From the NCBI RefSeq assembly GCF_049537125.1, contig NZ_JBMVQY010000001.1, forward strand, positions 372,001 to 436,000: DNA of 64,000 bases, in the 5' to 3' direction. The translations under genes and the position numbers were made by a program. This DNA is from Limisphaera sp026417315. GTDB lineage: Bacteria > Verrucomicrobiota > Verrucomicrobiia > Limisphaerales > Limisphaeraceae. The notes under the pieces were generated by a model, which was not told the DNA's origin, made no database searches, and saw nothing but the letters and a program-made list of their open reading frames with translations. Each line of letters begins with the position of its first letter. Positions within the stretch are counted from its first letter, which is position 1. Of the stretch, positions 54,600-63,401 are shown one piece after another.

Positions 54600-57500
54600 G
54601 GCAACGCCCCAAAACATCCACAACCAGTTTGCAACCCAGGCACTTTTTCAACGCCTTGCTGCTGCGTATTCGGATTCTCTCGCTGGCGGGAATGTCCGCT
54701 GCCCGCCGTCCGTCGGTGTGCAAGCGAAAGTTGTAATCGTCCTGGGAAAGCTTTTGCACCACCGCAATGACGGGCCCGCCGGGCAGGTTCAGCCTCACCG
54801 TCTCCCCCCGGGCCAGGGAGCAGACCAGAGGACAACCGTGCTCATCGAACCGGCGCACCACCGGCTTGCCGGCTCGCAACCGCCGCATGGCCTCCCAACG
54901 ACTCACCACAACACAGCGCCAACCCGGCCGCGGGCCCTCGCGACAATCGAAGATCTCGAGATGGTGATTCGACCCGGGCAGGACGAGTCTCGGGTCCCCA
55001 TCCTTCAGCGAGATTGGGTTCTCGCTCACCCAGATGCGAACGTGGCGGATCCGGACCTTGCGCGATCCGAAGGGCACCTCGGGAATCAGGCTGGGGTCGC
55101 GGAAAACCTCTTTCGGCGCGCGGCCGTTGCAAACCTGCGCAACCAGCTCACGAACCCGCGGATCAACGATGCGCTGGGCCTCGGTCGCCGAAAGAGCATC
55201 GATGCGCTTTCGCACCACGGTTCGGGACTCGCCAGTGGGGGGCGTCTGAATGCGACCGTAAAATGTTTCCTCATGCAGGGGGCCCTGAACCCGGCGATCG
55301 ACCCGATGCGACACAATGACGGTCTCCAGCTGCTGCCTGAGGCTGTCCACAAGCCCCGGAGGCACGGGCATGTCGACAAAGCGCCGGGGTCGAGCAGAGC
55401 GACGAGCAGCTTCCGTCAGGGCCTTCACCGTCGCGGCGGTCGTGAGGGCGATCACGGTGGCATCCACGAGGTGATGCCGATGATCCGAGCGATTCTTCTC
55501 GTCGGCCACTCCGAGCAGTTGATTCAGACCCCAGGCCACGCGAAGCCAGCTGGTGACTGCCCCGTTCGTGATCTGGATCCTCGAAAGCCGTTCTTCCGCT
55601 GGATACCAACGCCCGAGGAGCCGTCCGGCCAACCGCGCGGCATGCGCAGTCGCCTGCAATTGATCGCCCCGCAAAAGCCACCCTGTTTCCGTGGTCAGAT
55701 CGGCCTCCGTCATTTGGAAGCGCCGCAGCTTTTCAAATCTGTAAGGGCCTTGGAAGGCTCGAACGCGTCGGAGGATCTGGCTCAGCTCATCCTGGCTGTA
55801 CACCTCGGTAGGCATCCGGTTGCGCTTCCGATTTCGATTGTGATCCACCTCGCACAAAGTCTTGTTCGCAAACGAGTCATCCAGACAGCGGCTCCAGGGA
55901 ATAATGTGTTCCACGTCGAACCGCGGGAGCGGGCCAAACAGGTCGACGTCGGAAATGGACTGGCCGGTATACGGACAGATCTGCTTGCATTCCACCCAAA
56001 GCAGGAACTTCTCGATCTGATCGGGGCGGGGATCCTGGATACCCTTCTCTATCAGGTACTTTATCGCATGTTTCCGTTGCCGCTGGCGTTCTTCATTTCT
56101 TCGAAGGAGCTCCCGCAGCCGCCTCAGGGGTTTGCGCAATTCACGCGCGAGCTCGATGTGAATCCGACCCGGCAGGCCCCATGTCCGGACAATCGCGTTG
56201 ACCACTCTGCGTGTCTCGGCCAGGGCACGGCGAACCAGTGGGTTGGTCACCGGTGTCTCCGGCGGGGGATCGGCCTCGGTGCGGAAGCGGGCTTCATGCT
56301 CGGGAAACTCCCGTGCAATCGCCTCGGTCAGAGCACAACCCGCCTCCAAATGCGGAACCAACCGCCGCAAAGCAGCAGAGGAGAACCGACAACGGCCCGG
56401 CTCCAAATTGACCTGGGCCAGACGCTCGGCTTCCAAATCACTCAAAGCCCACTCTTTTCGCCGTAAAGCCAGGCGCGCCCGGAGCTTCCGGTCCTTCACT
56501 CCGAGCAGCAGCTCCACCATGGCACGACGCACGTCTTCGGAAGCCTGGTCCCACTTTTGACCGATGGCGCTCCGGATTCGTGCTGCGGTCGTGTTCCCGG
56601 GGAGGCAATCTTGCCCGCCACACTCCAGGTTGAACGCAAGCCCCGCCTTCTGGCGCGAAAAGTCCGAGGTCGAGCGAGCCCCCGGATCTTCATCGCAATT
56701 CCCCGCCTTCCCGGTTGACGGTTCGCCCAACGCCTCGGACGGGTCGCAAGATGACAACAGCCTGCGCAGCCGGTCGAAGGTCAACCGTTCGGATCGTTCC
56801 AACTCTCCACGAACAAGCTCCCGTTCCTGAGGGGTCAGAGGCCGAACCTGGCCGTCGGGCAATAAGACCCTCAGGTCGTTGAGCTTTTGCAGGTACCGAA
56901 AACGTTGGGCCTCCAGAAGGCCCCATGCAGCCCGCAACCGGCCCGGTACGAGACCGCAACGCCCGACGGCCCGGGGCGAGGTCCGCAAGGGGCGCTGAAA
57001 GAAGATCGCGCGACGAAGCCGCTTGACCCAGTCGGGATCCAAGTTCAGACCCATTCGTTGCTGGGCTTGCACAATGGCCTCAAATTCGGTTCGGTACCAT
57101 TCTCGAGCCGTGTGCCATCCCCGACGGCGACGTTCACGTGGATCGAGCTGAGCGAGAAACTCCCCGAGGGTCCGGGCGTTGACCTTTTGCATCTCCCGTG
57201 CGGTCTTTTCGATCTGTTCCTGGATGACTCCGGTCTCCGAATCGTCAGCGCCCCGACCAGAACCAGCGAAGCCTCGCCGGTGGGCCAGGTGATACATGAC
57301 CCGGCCGAACTCCCAGGGCTCGAGGCGCGTCTCCAACGCCCGGCCGCGCAGCTCGTATGGATCCATCGCCAGGACCGCCTTCCACGAGGGATCGCGATGA
57401 TCGGGCGGGCCCGGGGGCAGGAACCCCTGGCGTTGCAGCAAGCTGGCCACCAACCGACGGCGGCGAGCCCGCCGCTCGAGCTGCCGCCGACGCTGTCGCG

Positions 57501-57678
57501 CCCTCCGCCGCTCCACGCTACGGGACATCAGGGTTTGCTCATCTACCGTCCAAGGAAACACGCGGACTCCACTCGCAACGATCTCCACGGCCTCACCGCG
57601 ATTTTGAATCAAACTCCACCCAACGGACGAGGACCCAATGTCCAACCCGAGCACCAGGGAATCATTCGGGATGAGCAT
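54583..57678 (-). CDS. cas9: CRISPR-associated endonuclease Cas9, subtype II-C
   Basis: The product is 1031 aa from the ATG at 57678; a TTG at 57705 would add 9 residues. RuvC-I is LVLGLDIGSSSVGWSLIQ with catalytic Asp13. An Arg-rich bridge helix follows (RSVERRRARQRRRQLERRAR). REC region continues to about 480. RuvC-II is RIHIELAREL (Glu509). HNH is RFDVEHIIPWSRCLDDSFAN with His591 and Asn605. RuvC-III is DHRHHLVDATVIAL (His near 735, Asp739). The C-terminal 290 residues are the PAM-interacting part. All nuclease residues are present, so it should be active. The compact length and the cas9-cas1-cas2 order without csn2 define II-C. Confidence 0.97.
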   Translation of the reverse strand: MLIPNDSLVLGLDIGSSSVGWSLIQNRGEAVEIVASGVRVFPWTVDEQTLMSRSVERRRARQRRRQLERRARRRRLVASLLQRQGFLPPGPPDHRDPSWKAVLAMDPYELRGRALETRLEPWEFGRVMYHLAHRRGFAGSGRGADDSETGVIQEQIEKTAREMQKVNARTLGEFLAQLDPRERRRRGWHTAREWYRTEFEAIVQAQQRMGLNLDPDWVKRLRRAIFFQRPLRTSPRAVGRCGLVPGRLRAAWGLLEAQRFRYLQKLNDLRVLLPDGQVRPLTPQERELVRGELERSERLTFDRLRRLLSSCDPSEALGEPSTGKAGNCDEDPGARSTSDFSRQKAGLAFNLECGGQDCLPGNTTAARIRSAIGQKWDQASEDVRRAMVELLLGVKDRKLRARLALRRKEWALSDLEAERLAQVNLEPGRCRFSSAALRRLVPHLEAGCALTEAIAREFPEHEARFRTEADPPPETPVTNPLVRRALAETRRVVNAIVRTWGLPGRIHIELARELRKPLRRLRELLRRNEERQRQRKHAIKYLIEKGIQDPRPDQIEKFLLWVECKQICPYTGQSISDVDLFGPLPRFDVEHIIPWSRCLDDSFANKTLCEVDHNRNRKRNRMPTEVYSQDELSQILRRVRAFQGPYRFEKLRRFQMTEADLTTETGWLLRGDQLQATAHAARLAGRLLGRWYPAEERLSRIQITNGAVTSWLRVAWGLNQLLGVADEKNRSDHRHHLVDATVIALTTAATVKALTEAARRSARPRRFVDMPVPPGLVDSLRQQLETVIVSHRVDRRVQGPLHEETFYGRIQTPPTGESRTVVRKRIDALSATEAQRIVDPRVRELVAQVCNGRAPKEVFRDPSLIPEVPFGSRKVRIRHVRIWVSENPISLKDGDPRLVLPGSNHHLEIFDCREGPRPGWRCVVVSRWEAMRRLRAGKPVVRRFDEHGCPLVCSLARGETVRLNLPGGPVIAVVQKLSQDDYNFRLHTDGRRAADIPASERIRIRSSKALKKCLGCKLVVDVLGRCHVSRD

Positions 57679-57698
57679 ATGGTGGTTGCATTCTTTTG

Positions 57699-57726
57699 TT
57701 GACAAGTTGCACAGACTGCGTAGAAA
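57699..57726 (+). promoter_or_regulatory. Predicted tracrRNA promoter
   Basis: TTGACA (57699-57704), 16-nt spacer, TAGAAA (57721-57726). A start near 57733 falls 3 nt before the anti-repeat, so the transcript begins with it. The -35 box overlaps the possible TTG start codon of cas9 on the other strand. Confidence 0.65.
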
Positions 57727-57732
57727 ACTTAC

Positions 57733-57870
57733 CAGAGTGTATCAGAGCGGCCAAGTGTCCTGCATTCACAGCAAGGGACCTTGGTCCCGGAACTGTGGTC
57801 CTCTGATGGGACCAGGTAGCGGCTTCGCGTCCGGGGCATGATCCCCGGGCCGGAGCCGCGTGTTCTTTGA
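57733..57870 (+). ncRNA. tracrRNA
   Basis: About 138 nt. The anti-repeat (57736-57772) pairs with the CRISPR repeat: 18 nt at the repeat 3' side, 7 nt at the 5' side (GCTGTGA), with an internal bulge. Immediately after it comes a nexus-like hairpin GGGAC-CTTG-GTCCC (57775-57788). The second hairpin is TGGTCC/GGACCA (57796-57814). A long terminal hairpin GCGGCT/AGCCGC (57819-57859) contains an inner CCGGGG/CCCCGG stem and is followed by TGTTCTTT, a rho-independent end. The gene is divergent from cas9. Boundaries are predicted, not measured. Confidence 0.88.
57736..57744 (-). promoter_or_regulatory. Extended -10 (TGATACACT) reading into cas9 inside the anti-repeat
   Basis: The anti-repeat, read on the minus strand, ends with the same TGATACACT extended -10 as the CRISPR repeats (TACACT at 57741-57736). 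The matching -35 is poor (TGCAGG at 17-nt spacing). A start near 57729 would give a cas9 leader of about 50 nt. Confidence 0.45.
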
Positions 57871-58385
57871 AGTTCGTTTTCTGACGAGGCAAAGCTTACT
57901 GGAATTCTTCAACCGAGCCGAAAGCTCGAAGTCTCATTGACAGCCAGCGCTACCGTTCATCCCCTGGCGCAAATAGTGAGAGCAGCCCCACCCCCACAGA
58001 AAGAGTGGACCCAATGGACGGAATTCCCACCCCACCCCGTTTCGTCCTACCCACCTGGTCCAGAGACTCGTTCAGGTGAAGGTGGGCCTCCATGACCGTA
58101 AGGCCCGAACACACAGCGCCTCCCAGCACGTACCCCGAAGCAGAAGACAATCGGCGTGGGGTTGCCCAGCCCGCCCGTGGCCAGCATGCTCTCCAGAGTG
58201 ATGAGCGTACACACTAGGTCGGCGGCATCCATGACTGTCTCCCGTCACCGGCCCCGAGACCGCTCGGGTCGGCAACTCCAGCCGTGTCTGCAAGAAGTCC
58301 AGAGCGGGGCTTTGTGCCCCCTGACCGTGTTCTGCGTCGCCTCCCGGGGTCATCGAATCCCCTGAACCACCATCCCGCCGAACCC
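57871..58385. other. Region between tracrRNA and rluA-like gene
   Basis: No intact gene is supported. It contains a possible frameshifted small membrane-protein gene on the minus strand (57950-58232, listed separately). The promoter and start region of the pseudouridine synthase is at its right end. Confidence 0.4.
57950..58232 (-). pseudogene. Possible frameshifted small membrane protein
   Basis: From an ATG at 58232 the minus strand reads DAADLVCTLITLESMLATGG then GLGNPTPIV. At about 58140 the plausible reading passes into another frame, giving ASGYVLGGAVCSGLTVMEAH and, further on, GIPSIGSTLSVGVGLLSLFA before a stop at 57950. The combined chain would be about 94 aa with two or three hydrophobic segments. 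The family is not recognised. It may be a decayed gene or chance. Confidence 0.25.
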
Positions 58386-59216
58386 GTGTTCCCTCCCATC
58401 AAATTGTCTTCTCCGCACACCCGGGAGTTCTGGGAAATTCCCGTGCTCTACGAGGATGACCACCTGCTGGCGGTGGACAAGCCGGCCGGGCTGTTGAGCT
58501 CGCCCGACCGATACGATCCGCAGCGCCCGAATCTGATGCGACTGCTCCATGAGGGCATTGCCCAGGGCAAAGCCTGGGCGACGGCTCGCGGGCTGACCTA
58601 CCTGGCCAACGTGCACCGGCTGGATTTCGAAACCAGCGGAGTGCTGCTACTGGCCAAGACCCGCGAGACCCTGGTCCAACTGGCCCGACAGTTCGAGCTC
58701 GGCAACCCGGAAAAACAATATGTAGCCCTCATCCACGGCGAAGTGAACGAGGAGACGTTCCGCGTGGAAGTCCGGTTGGCTCCCGACCCCAGAGAGCCTC
58801 AACGGATTCTGGTGGTCCGGAAACGGGGGAAGTTGTCCGTCACCGAGTTCCGGGTGCGGGAGCGCTATCGTGGCTACACGCTGCTGGAATGTCGGCCCCT
58901 GACCGGCCGGACGCACCAGATTCGCGTTCATCTGGCCCATCGGCAATGGCCCGTGGTGGGCGACAAACTCTACGGGGGTCAGCCCTTGTACCTGTCGCGG
59001 ATCAAGCCCGGATACCGGTTCAAACGTGGGGAGCCCGAACGCCCCTTGCTGTCGCGTCTGGCGCTGCACGCGGAGCGTTTGCAGTTCCTTCACCCGGTCT
59101 CGGGTCAACCGGTGAGCATCGAGGCGCCCTGGCCCCGCGACCTCGAAGCGGCCGTGAAGCAGTTGCGAAGATACGCGGCCCTCTCCCCGGTCCGCCACGA
59201 GGGGCCAGGTGGTTAG
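58386..59216 (+). CDS. RluA-family pseudouridine synthase
   Basis: The product is 276 aa from GTG 58386; an earlier GTG at 58284 would add 34 residues. No ATG is available upstream. Motifs: PVLYEDDHLLAVDKPAGLLS, the catalytic Asp in NVHRLDFETSGVLLLAKT, EKQYVALIHGEV, and GRTHQIRVHLAHRQWPVVGD. It isomerises uridine in rRNA or tRNA; the target position cannot be told. There is no S4 domain, as in RluA/RluC-type short forms. It is the first gene beyond the CRISPR locus. Confidence 0.88.
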   Translation: MFPPIKLSSPHTREFWEIPVLYEDDHLLAVDKPAGLLSSPDRYDPQRPNLMRLLHEGIAQGKAWATARGLTYLANVHRLDFETSGVLLLAKTRETLVQLARQFELGNPEKQYVALIHGEVNEETFRVEVRLAPDPREPQRILVVRKRGKLSVTEFRVRERYRGYTLLECRPLTGRTHQIRVHLAHRQWPVVGDKLYGGQPLYLSRIKPGYRFKRGEPERPLLSRLALHAERLQFLHPVSGQPVSIEAPWPRDLEAAVKQLRRYAALSPVRHEGPGG

Positions 59217-59390
59217 CGAAGGCCGGCCCGGTGCCCGGGTATTCTGATGGGCCGTCGGTGCGACCAATCCAAGCCTTGCTACGCCCCGAGGCATGGCCGC
59301 GCCCCCATAGAGTCTACGCCCCCTGGTCGATGAAGCCCAAGGGCCAGGATCGGAACGCCGGGCGCCGTGTCGCTCGACGGGACGACCTAT

Positions 59391-60404
59391 TCAGCGCTTG
59401 TTGGATTCCGGAATCAGCGCCTCCAAAATCGGCCGGACCCAGTCGTCTTTCTGCATGTCCCAAAGAATGAAATCGCTGTCGAATTGCCAATAGGCCCAGC
59501 TCCAACCGCGCGCTTCGGCCTCGCGGGCCACGGTTCGCAGGTAGCGCACGCGGGCCTCCATGGGGGCCTTGTCGTAAGCGCCGAACTCGCCCAGGAAAAC
59601 GGGCCGTCGGTGTTCCCGTGCCCACGCCGCGACCGCGTCGAAGTCGCGTCGAATGGCGGCCACTTCCTCTTCCGTACCCTTCCAATCGATGCCGACCTGA
59701 TTCTGTTGGCCCGTCCAGGCAGCGCCCTGATGGGTGAAGGCCATCGGCTTGTAATAATGCACCGTGACGATGATCTGGCGATCGGAGGCCGGCAAATCGA
59801 GCTCGTGCAGATGATCCACCGAATTCCAAAACGCCGGTCCGATGATGACCGTCCGATGCGGATGCTGCGGTCGAACGATGGCCAGGGCGTCCCGCAGCCA
59901 CTGATTCCAAAGCGCAGGGGTCAGCTTCTTGCAGGGCTCATTGAGGAATTCGAACATCACGGAATCCGGCCAGGCCGTTCCCCGGGCGGCAATCTGCCGC
60001 CAAAAGGCCAAGAACCGTTCCCTCGTGCCCTCCGGGTCCTCACCCACGGCGTTGAACTCGTGAAGATCGAGAATCACCTGAAGCCCCTGCCCGGTCGCAT
60101 GGCGGATGGCCCACTCGAGGGTGTCCCACCAGGCGGGCCGGAGGGCCCAGGAAGCACCCGCATCCATGTGGCGGAAGGGATGAAGGTTGATGCGCACGGA
60201 CTGGAATCCGGCCTCCCGGATGAGGCGAAAATGCTTCTCCTGAAAGCGCCCCTGTTGTCGATCCCGCCAGATGGGGTCGTAACCCAGGATATTCACGCCC
60301 CGTCCGAGACGCTGGTTTTGCGCGAATGCATCCGCAGGCTGCGCCGGACCCGGGATGACTGTCGCGAGTGCTGACAAAAGGCAGGCCACGAGGACTGGTC
60401 TCAT
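59391..60404 (-). CDS. Secreted glycoside hydrolase family 5 (cellulase-like)
   Basis: The product is 337 aa from the ATG at 60404, with a signal peptide (VLVACLLSALATVIPGPAQPA). GH5 features are GVNILGYDPIW, HFRLIREAGFQSVRINLHPF, VILDLHEFN, the acid/base Glu in MFEFLNEPCKKLTP, HYYKPMAFTHQG, and the nucleophile Glu in VFLGEFGAYDKAP, followed by WSWAYWQFDSDF. It probably hydrolyses beta-1,4-glucan or mannan. It is convergent with the pseudouridine synthase gene. With the PL4 lyase it points to plant-polysaccharide use. Confidence 0.92.
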   Translation of the reverse strand: MRPVLVACLLSALATVIPGPAQPADAFAQNQRLGRGVNILGYDPIWRDRQQGRFQEKHFRLIREAGFQSVRINLHPFRHMDAGASWALRPAWWDTLEWAIRHATGQGLQVILDLHEFNAVGEDPEGTRERFLAFWRQIAARGTAWPDSVMFEFLNEPCKKLTPALWNQWLRDALAIVRPQHPHRTVIIGPAFWNSVDHLHELDLPASDRQIIVTVHYYKPMAFTHQGAAWTGQQNQVGIDWKGTEEEVAAIRRDFDAVAAWAREHRRPVFLGEFGAYDKAPMEARVRYLRTVAREAEARGWSWAYWQFDSDFILWDMQKDDWVRPILEALIPESNKR

Positions 60405-60644
60405 GCCGGGCCAGACGCGCGCACGGGCCGGTTTATTCAACGGAGGCAGCCGACTCGCCCGGCCCAGCCCTGACAGGGGCCCGGACACCGCCCATGGGCC
60501 CGAATCACCGGCGGCCTCGGGCATCGCAGCCCGCCATGCCGAAATCGAATCGGCACCCCAAACCTGTCCCCGGCCGAGCGGATTTCACTGGGAGTTGCTG
60601 CCACCTCGAATGCCCGGAGGTTGCCCGGAACCGCACGAACAGCC

Positions 60645-61478
60645 ATGCTGGACCCCGTGGAAACTGCGATCGAGCAGGCGGTGTTTTATGACACGCATTG
60701 TCACCTGGCCGATCCGGCCTTTGCCGGAGATTTGGAGGCGGTGTTGGACCGGGCCCGGGCTGCTGGCGTTCGCGGCATGGTGGTCATTGCCACGGACCTG
60801 ACGGAAAGCCGCCGCTGCATCGAACTGGCCGAGCGTCATCCCGATTTGTATGCCGTGGTGGGATGGCACCCCAATCATGCCGCAGAGGCGCCGGAGGACC
60901 TGCGCCCCGCCCTGCGCGAACTGGCAACACACCCCAAGGTGGTCGCGCTCGGAGAAACCGGCATGGATGCCTTCCGGCTGCCGGCGGATCCGACCAAACG
61001 CGAACCGGTGTTGCACATTCAGGAGCGGCTTTTCCGACAGCATCTGGAGGTGGCGGCCGAGACCGGGCTGGGCTGCGTGGTGCACCAACGAGCCATTTTC
61101 GATCGGACCGTGGCCGTCTATGCCGAGTATGCGCCGCAGGTGCGGGCCGTGTTTCACTGCTTCGCCGAACCGGTCGCCGCGTTGGAGCGGCTGCTGGCGC
61201 TCGGCGCCCGCGTGAGTTACACGGGCATGACCACCTTCCGGAAAAACGACGGCTTGCGGGCCACGGTGGCCGCCACTCCGCTGGACGCGCTCATGCTGGA
61301 AACGGACGCCCCGTACCTGGCACCGGAGCCCTTTCGAGGACAACGTTGTGAACCGGCCTTCGTGGTGGAAACCGCTCGCACCGTGGCCGCGGTGAAGGGA
61401 ATCACCCTGAACGAACTGAGCCGCTGCACCTGCGCCACTGCCGAACGTTTCTTTCCGCGCATGCGACAGAAAAACTGA
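60645..61478 (+). CDS. TatD-family metal-dependent hydrolase (DNase)
   Basis: The product is 277 aa from the ATG at 60645; TTG 60621 is an alternative. Metal ligands are visible in FYDTHCHLADPAFAGDLEAV (HxH), VVALGETGMDAF (Glu), CVVHQRAIFD (His), VFHCFAEP (His) and MLETDAPYL (Asp). TatD enzymes are Mg-dependent 3'-5' exonucleases or deoxyribonucleases in quality control. The DCC-family gene on the opposite strand ends 9 nt after it. Confidence 0.9.
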   Translation: MLDPVETAIEQAVFYDTHCHLADPAFAGDLEAVLDRARAAGVRGMVVIATDLTESRRCIELAERHPDLYAVVGWHPNHAAEAPEDLRPALRELATHPKVVALGETGMDAFRLPADPTKREPVLHIQERLFRQHLEVAAETGLGCVVHQRAIFDRTVAVYAEYAPQVRAVFHCFAEPVAALERLLALGARVSYTGMTTFRKNDGLRATVAATPLDALMLETDAPYLAPEPFRGQRCEPAFVVETARTVAAVKGITLNELSRCTCATAERFFPRMRQKN

Positions 61479-61487
61479 GCAGGCGCC

Positions 61488-61874
61488 TCAGCCGGACAGG
61501 GCCGGCGGACGCATGCAAGAGCCGGTCGGCCGCCGGCATGCCACTTGGCGGTACATCCAACGGGCGAGGCTTCGAATGCCGGGAAGGCTCATGAGCCATC
61601 CGCACGCCCACAGCCACCAGACGGCGCGACACAGGTGGGCGAGAGCATCCGCGCCTCCGTAAATGCGTCCGTCGGACGTCCGGACTTTCAGTTCATCCGC
61701 GGCGGCTGCGCTTCCGGCCAGGGCGGCCCGTGCTCGCGCGCTCTGCAGCGGCTCGAATTGAAAACCGCGCCGGATCCACACGGGACCCATGCGGCGGACC
61801 CATCGCGTGCACCATCGACACTGGGCATCGTAGTAAATCCAGCCCTGCGGTGTGGATCGGGGGTCGAGATTCAT
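61488..61874 (-). CDS. DCC-family (DUF393) thiol-disulfide oxidoreductase-like protein
   Basis: The product is 128 aa from the ATG at 61874. The family signature YDAQCRWCTRWV (YDxxCxxC) is at about residue 15, with FEPLQSARARAAL and the downstream GGADALAHLCRAVWWL and RSLARWMYRQVA. The thioredoxin-like CxxC suggests redox activity, but the substrates of DUF393 proteins are not known. The frame is open further upstream without family similarity. Confidence 0.85.
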   Translation of the reverse strand: MNLDPRSTPQGWIYYDAQCRWCTRWVRRMGPVWIRRGFQFEPLQSARARAALAGSAAAADELKVRTSDGRIYGGADALAHLCRAVWWLWACGWLMSLPGIRSLARWMYRQVACRRPTGSCMRPPALSG

Positions 61875-62252
61875 GCCTGTGCAGGTCCCAGAGACGCCGC
61901 GCCCGCCTCCGGCGTAACCGGGTCGAGACGGGACCCGGCAAGCACCCGTGTGAAGCCGGCGCGCACTTGATTCTCTCCGCGTCTGAGGGGCCCGGGAACG
62001 CAAGAGCCCCTCGGCCGGTGCGACCGACCGGCACGGGGTCCACGGCGGTCGAGGCGGCCATGCAGGCAAAGGGGGCCGGGCTTTTCCGGGGTCAGAACGA
62101 ACGTCGCGACCTGGGAAGCGCACCTCCCAGCTCTCGGAGTCGCGCTGGATTTCCGCATCCCCGCCCGGGATCGAAACCACGCATCTCTCGAGGGACCTGC
62201 ATGGCCACCGAAGATCCGGCGGCAAATCACGCAGGGAGGCTCCTCGCAGGTT
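61875..62252. other. Intergenic region between ald and the DCC gene
   Basis: No supported gene in 378 nt. Frames from neighbouring genes extend through it by chance. No terminator with a T-run was seen. Confidence 0.4.
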
Positions 62253-63401
62253 TCAAGGTCGGCAAGTGCCCGCGTCGGGCCGGTACGGGTCGGGATCCAC
62301 ATGGATGGGCGGTGGATGGTAGGGCATTTGATGCGCTTCGGCGACGGCCGGATGAGTGACCCGGCCGGCCATGATGTTGATGCCCCTGAGGAGGCCGGGA
62401 TGACGCTGACAGGCCTCCGGCAGTCCGAAATCCGCGATGGCTTCGACGTAACGGTACGTGACGTGTGTGAGCGCCTGGGTGGCCGTGCGGGCGTAGGCGG
62501 CCGGCATGTTGGTGACACAGTAATGAATCACGCCCTCCTCCACGAACACGGGGTCGTCGTGCGTCGTGGGACGGGACGTCTCGGCACAGCCGCCCTGGTC
62601 GATGGCAATATCCACCAGAACACTCCCCGGTCGCATGCGACGAAGCATGTCGCGTCGGATCAACCGCGGGGCCCGGGCGCCCGGCACCAGCACGGCCCCG
62701 ATGAGGAGATCCACTGAAGGCAACAGGTCCATCAAATGCGCTTCGTTGGAGTAAAGCGTGTGCGCCGTATGCAGCGTGATGTCCAGGAAACGCATCCGCT
62801 CCAAATCGACCTCGAGGATGGTCACGTCGGCCCCCAACCCTTGCGCCATGCGCGCCGCGTTGACGCCGGCCGTCCCGCCCCCGAGCACCACCACGCGACC
62901 CGGCAGCACGCCGGGCACACCGCCGAGCAGGACGCCGCTGCCCCCGTGATGGCGGGCCAGGTAGTACCCGCCCACCAACACGGACATCCGTCCGGCGATC
63001 TCGCTCATCGGCTCCAACAGCGGCAATCGTCCGTGGAGCTCCACCGTCTCGTAGGCGATCGCGGTCACCCCGGAGCGCAGGAGAACCTCGGTGAGGGTGC
63101 GATCGGCCGCCAGATGCAGATAACAAAACAGGATCAGGTCCGGACGCAACAGGGGGTATTCCTCGGGCTGGGGCTCCTTGACTTTGACGAGCAGCCGGGC
63201 TTCGGCGTACACGGCCGAGGCTTCGGAGACCAGCACGGCGCCGGCTTGCTCGTATTCGGCGTTGGAGTACCCGGCGCCCACGCCGGCGTCCCGCTCCACC
63301 ACCACGCGATGTCCGCGCCGACACAACTGATAAGCCGCCGACGGGGACAGGGCCACCCGGTGTTCCTGCCGCTTGATTTCCTTGGGCACGCCAATGGTCA
63401 T
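62253..63401 (-). CDS. ald: Alanine dehydrogenase
   Basis: The product is 382 aa. It begins MTIGVPKEIKRQEHRVALSP and has the active-site Lys in LLVKVKEPQPEEYP and His in LILFCYLHLAADRTL. The NAD-binding motif is VVVLGGGTAGVNAARMAQGLG. SVLVDIAIDQGGCAETSRPT and VTNMPAAYARTAT follow, all diagnostic. It catalyses reversible NAD-dependent deamination of alanine to pyruvate. It is about 10 residues longer than usual at the C-terminus. Its ATG overlaps the stop of the upstream YihY-family gene (ATGA), indicating coupling. Confidence 0.96.
   Translation of the reverse strand: MTIGVPKEIKRQEHRVALSPSAAYQLCRRGHRVVVERDAGVGAGYSNAEYEQAGAVLVSEASAVYAEARLLVKVKEPQPEEYPLLRPDLILFCYLHLAADRTLTEVLLRSGVTAIAYETVELHGRLPLLEPMSEIAGRMSVLVGGYYLARHHGGSGVLLGGVPGVLPGRVVVLGGGTAGVNAARMAQGLGADVTILEVDLERMRFLDITLHTAHTLYSNEAHLMDLLPSVDLLIGAVLVPGARAPRLIRRDMLRRMRPGSVLVDIAIDQGGCAETSRPTTHDDPVFVEEGVIHYCVTNMPAAYARTATQALTHVTYRYVEAIADFGLPEACQRHPGLLRGINIMAGRVTHPAVAEAHQMPYHPPPIHVDPDPYRPDAGTCRP

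Noticed and set aside
54052..56466. 804-codon + strand frame
   Set aside because: Antisense to cas9 and cas1, whose catalytic motifs are intact on the minus strand.
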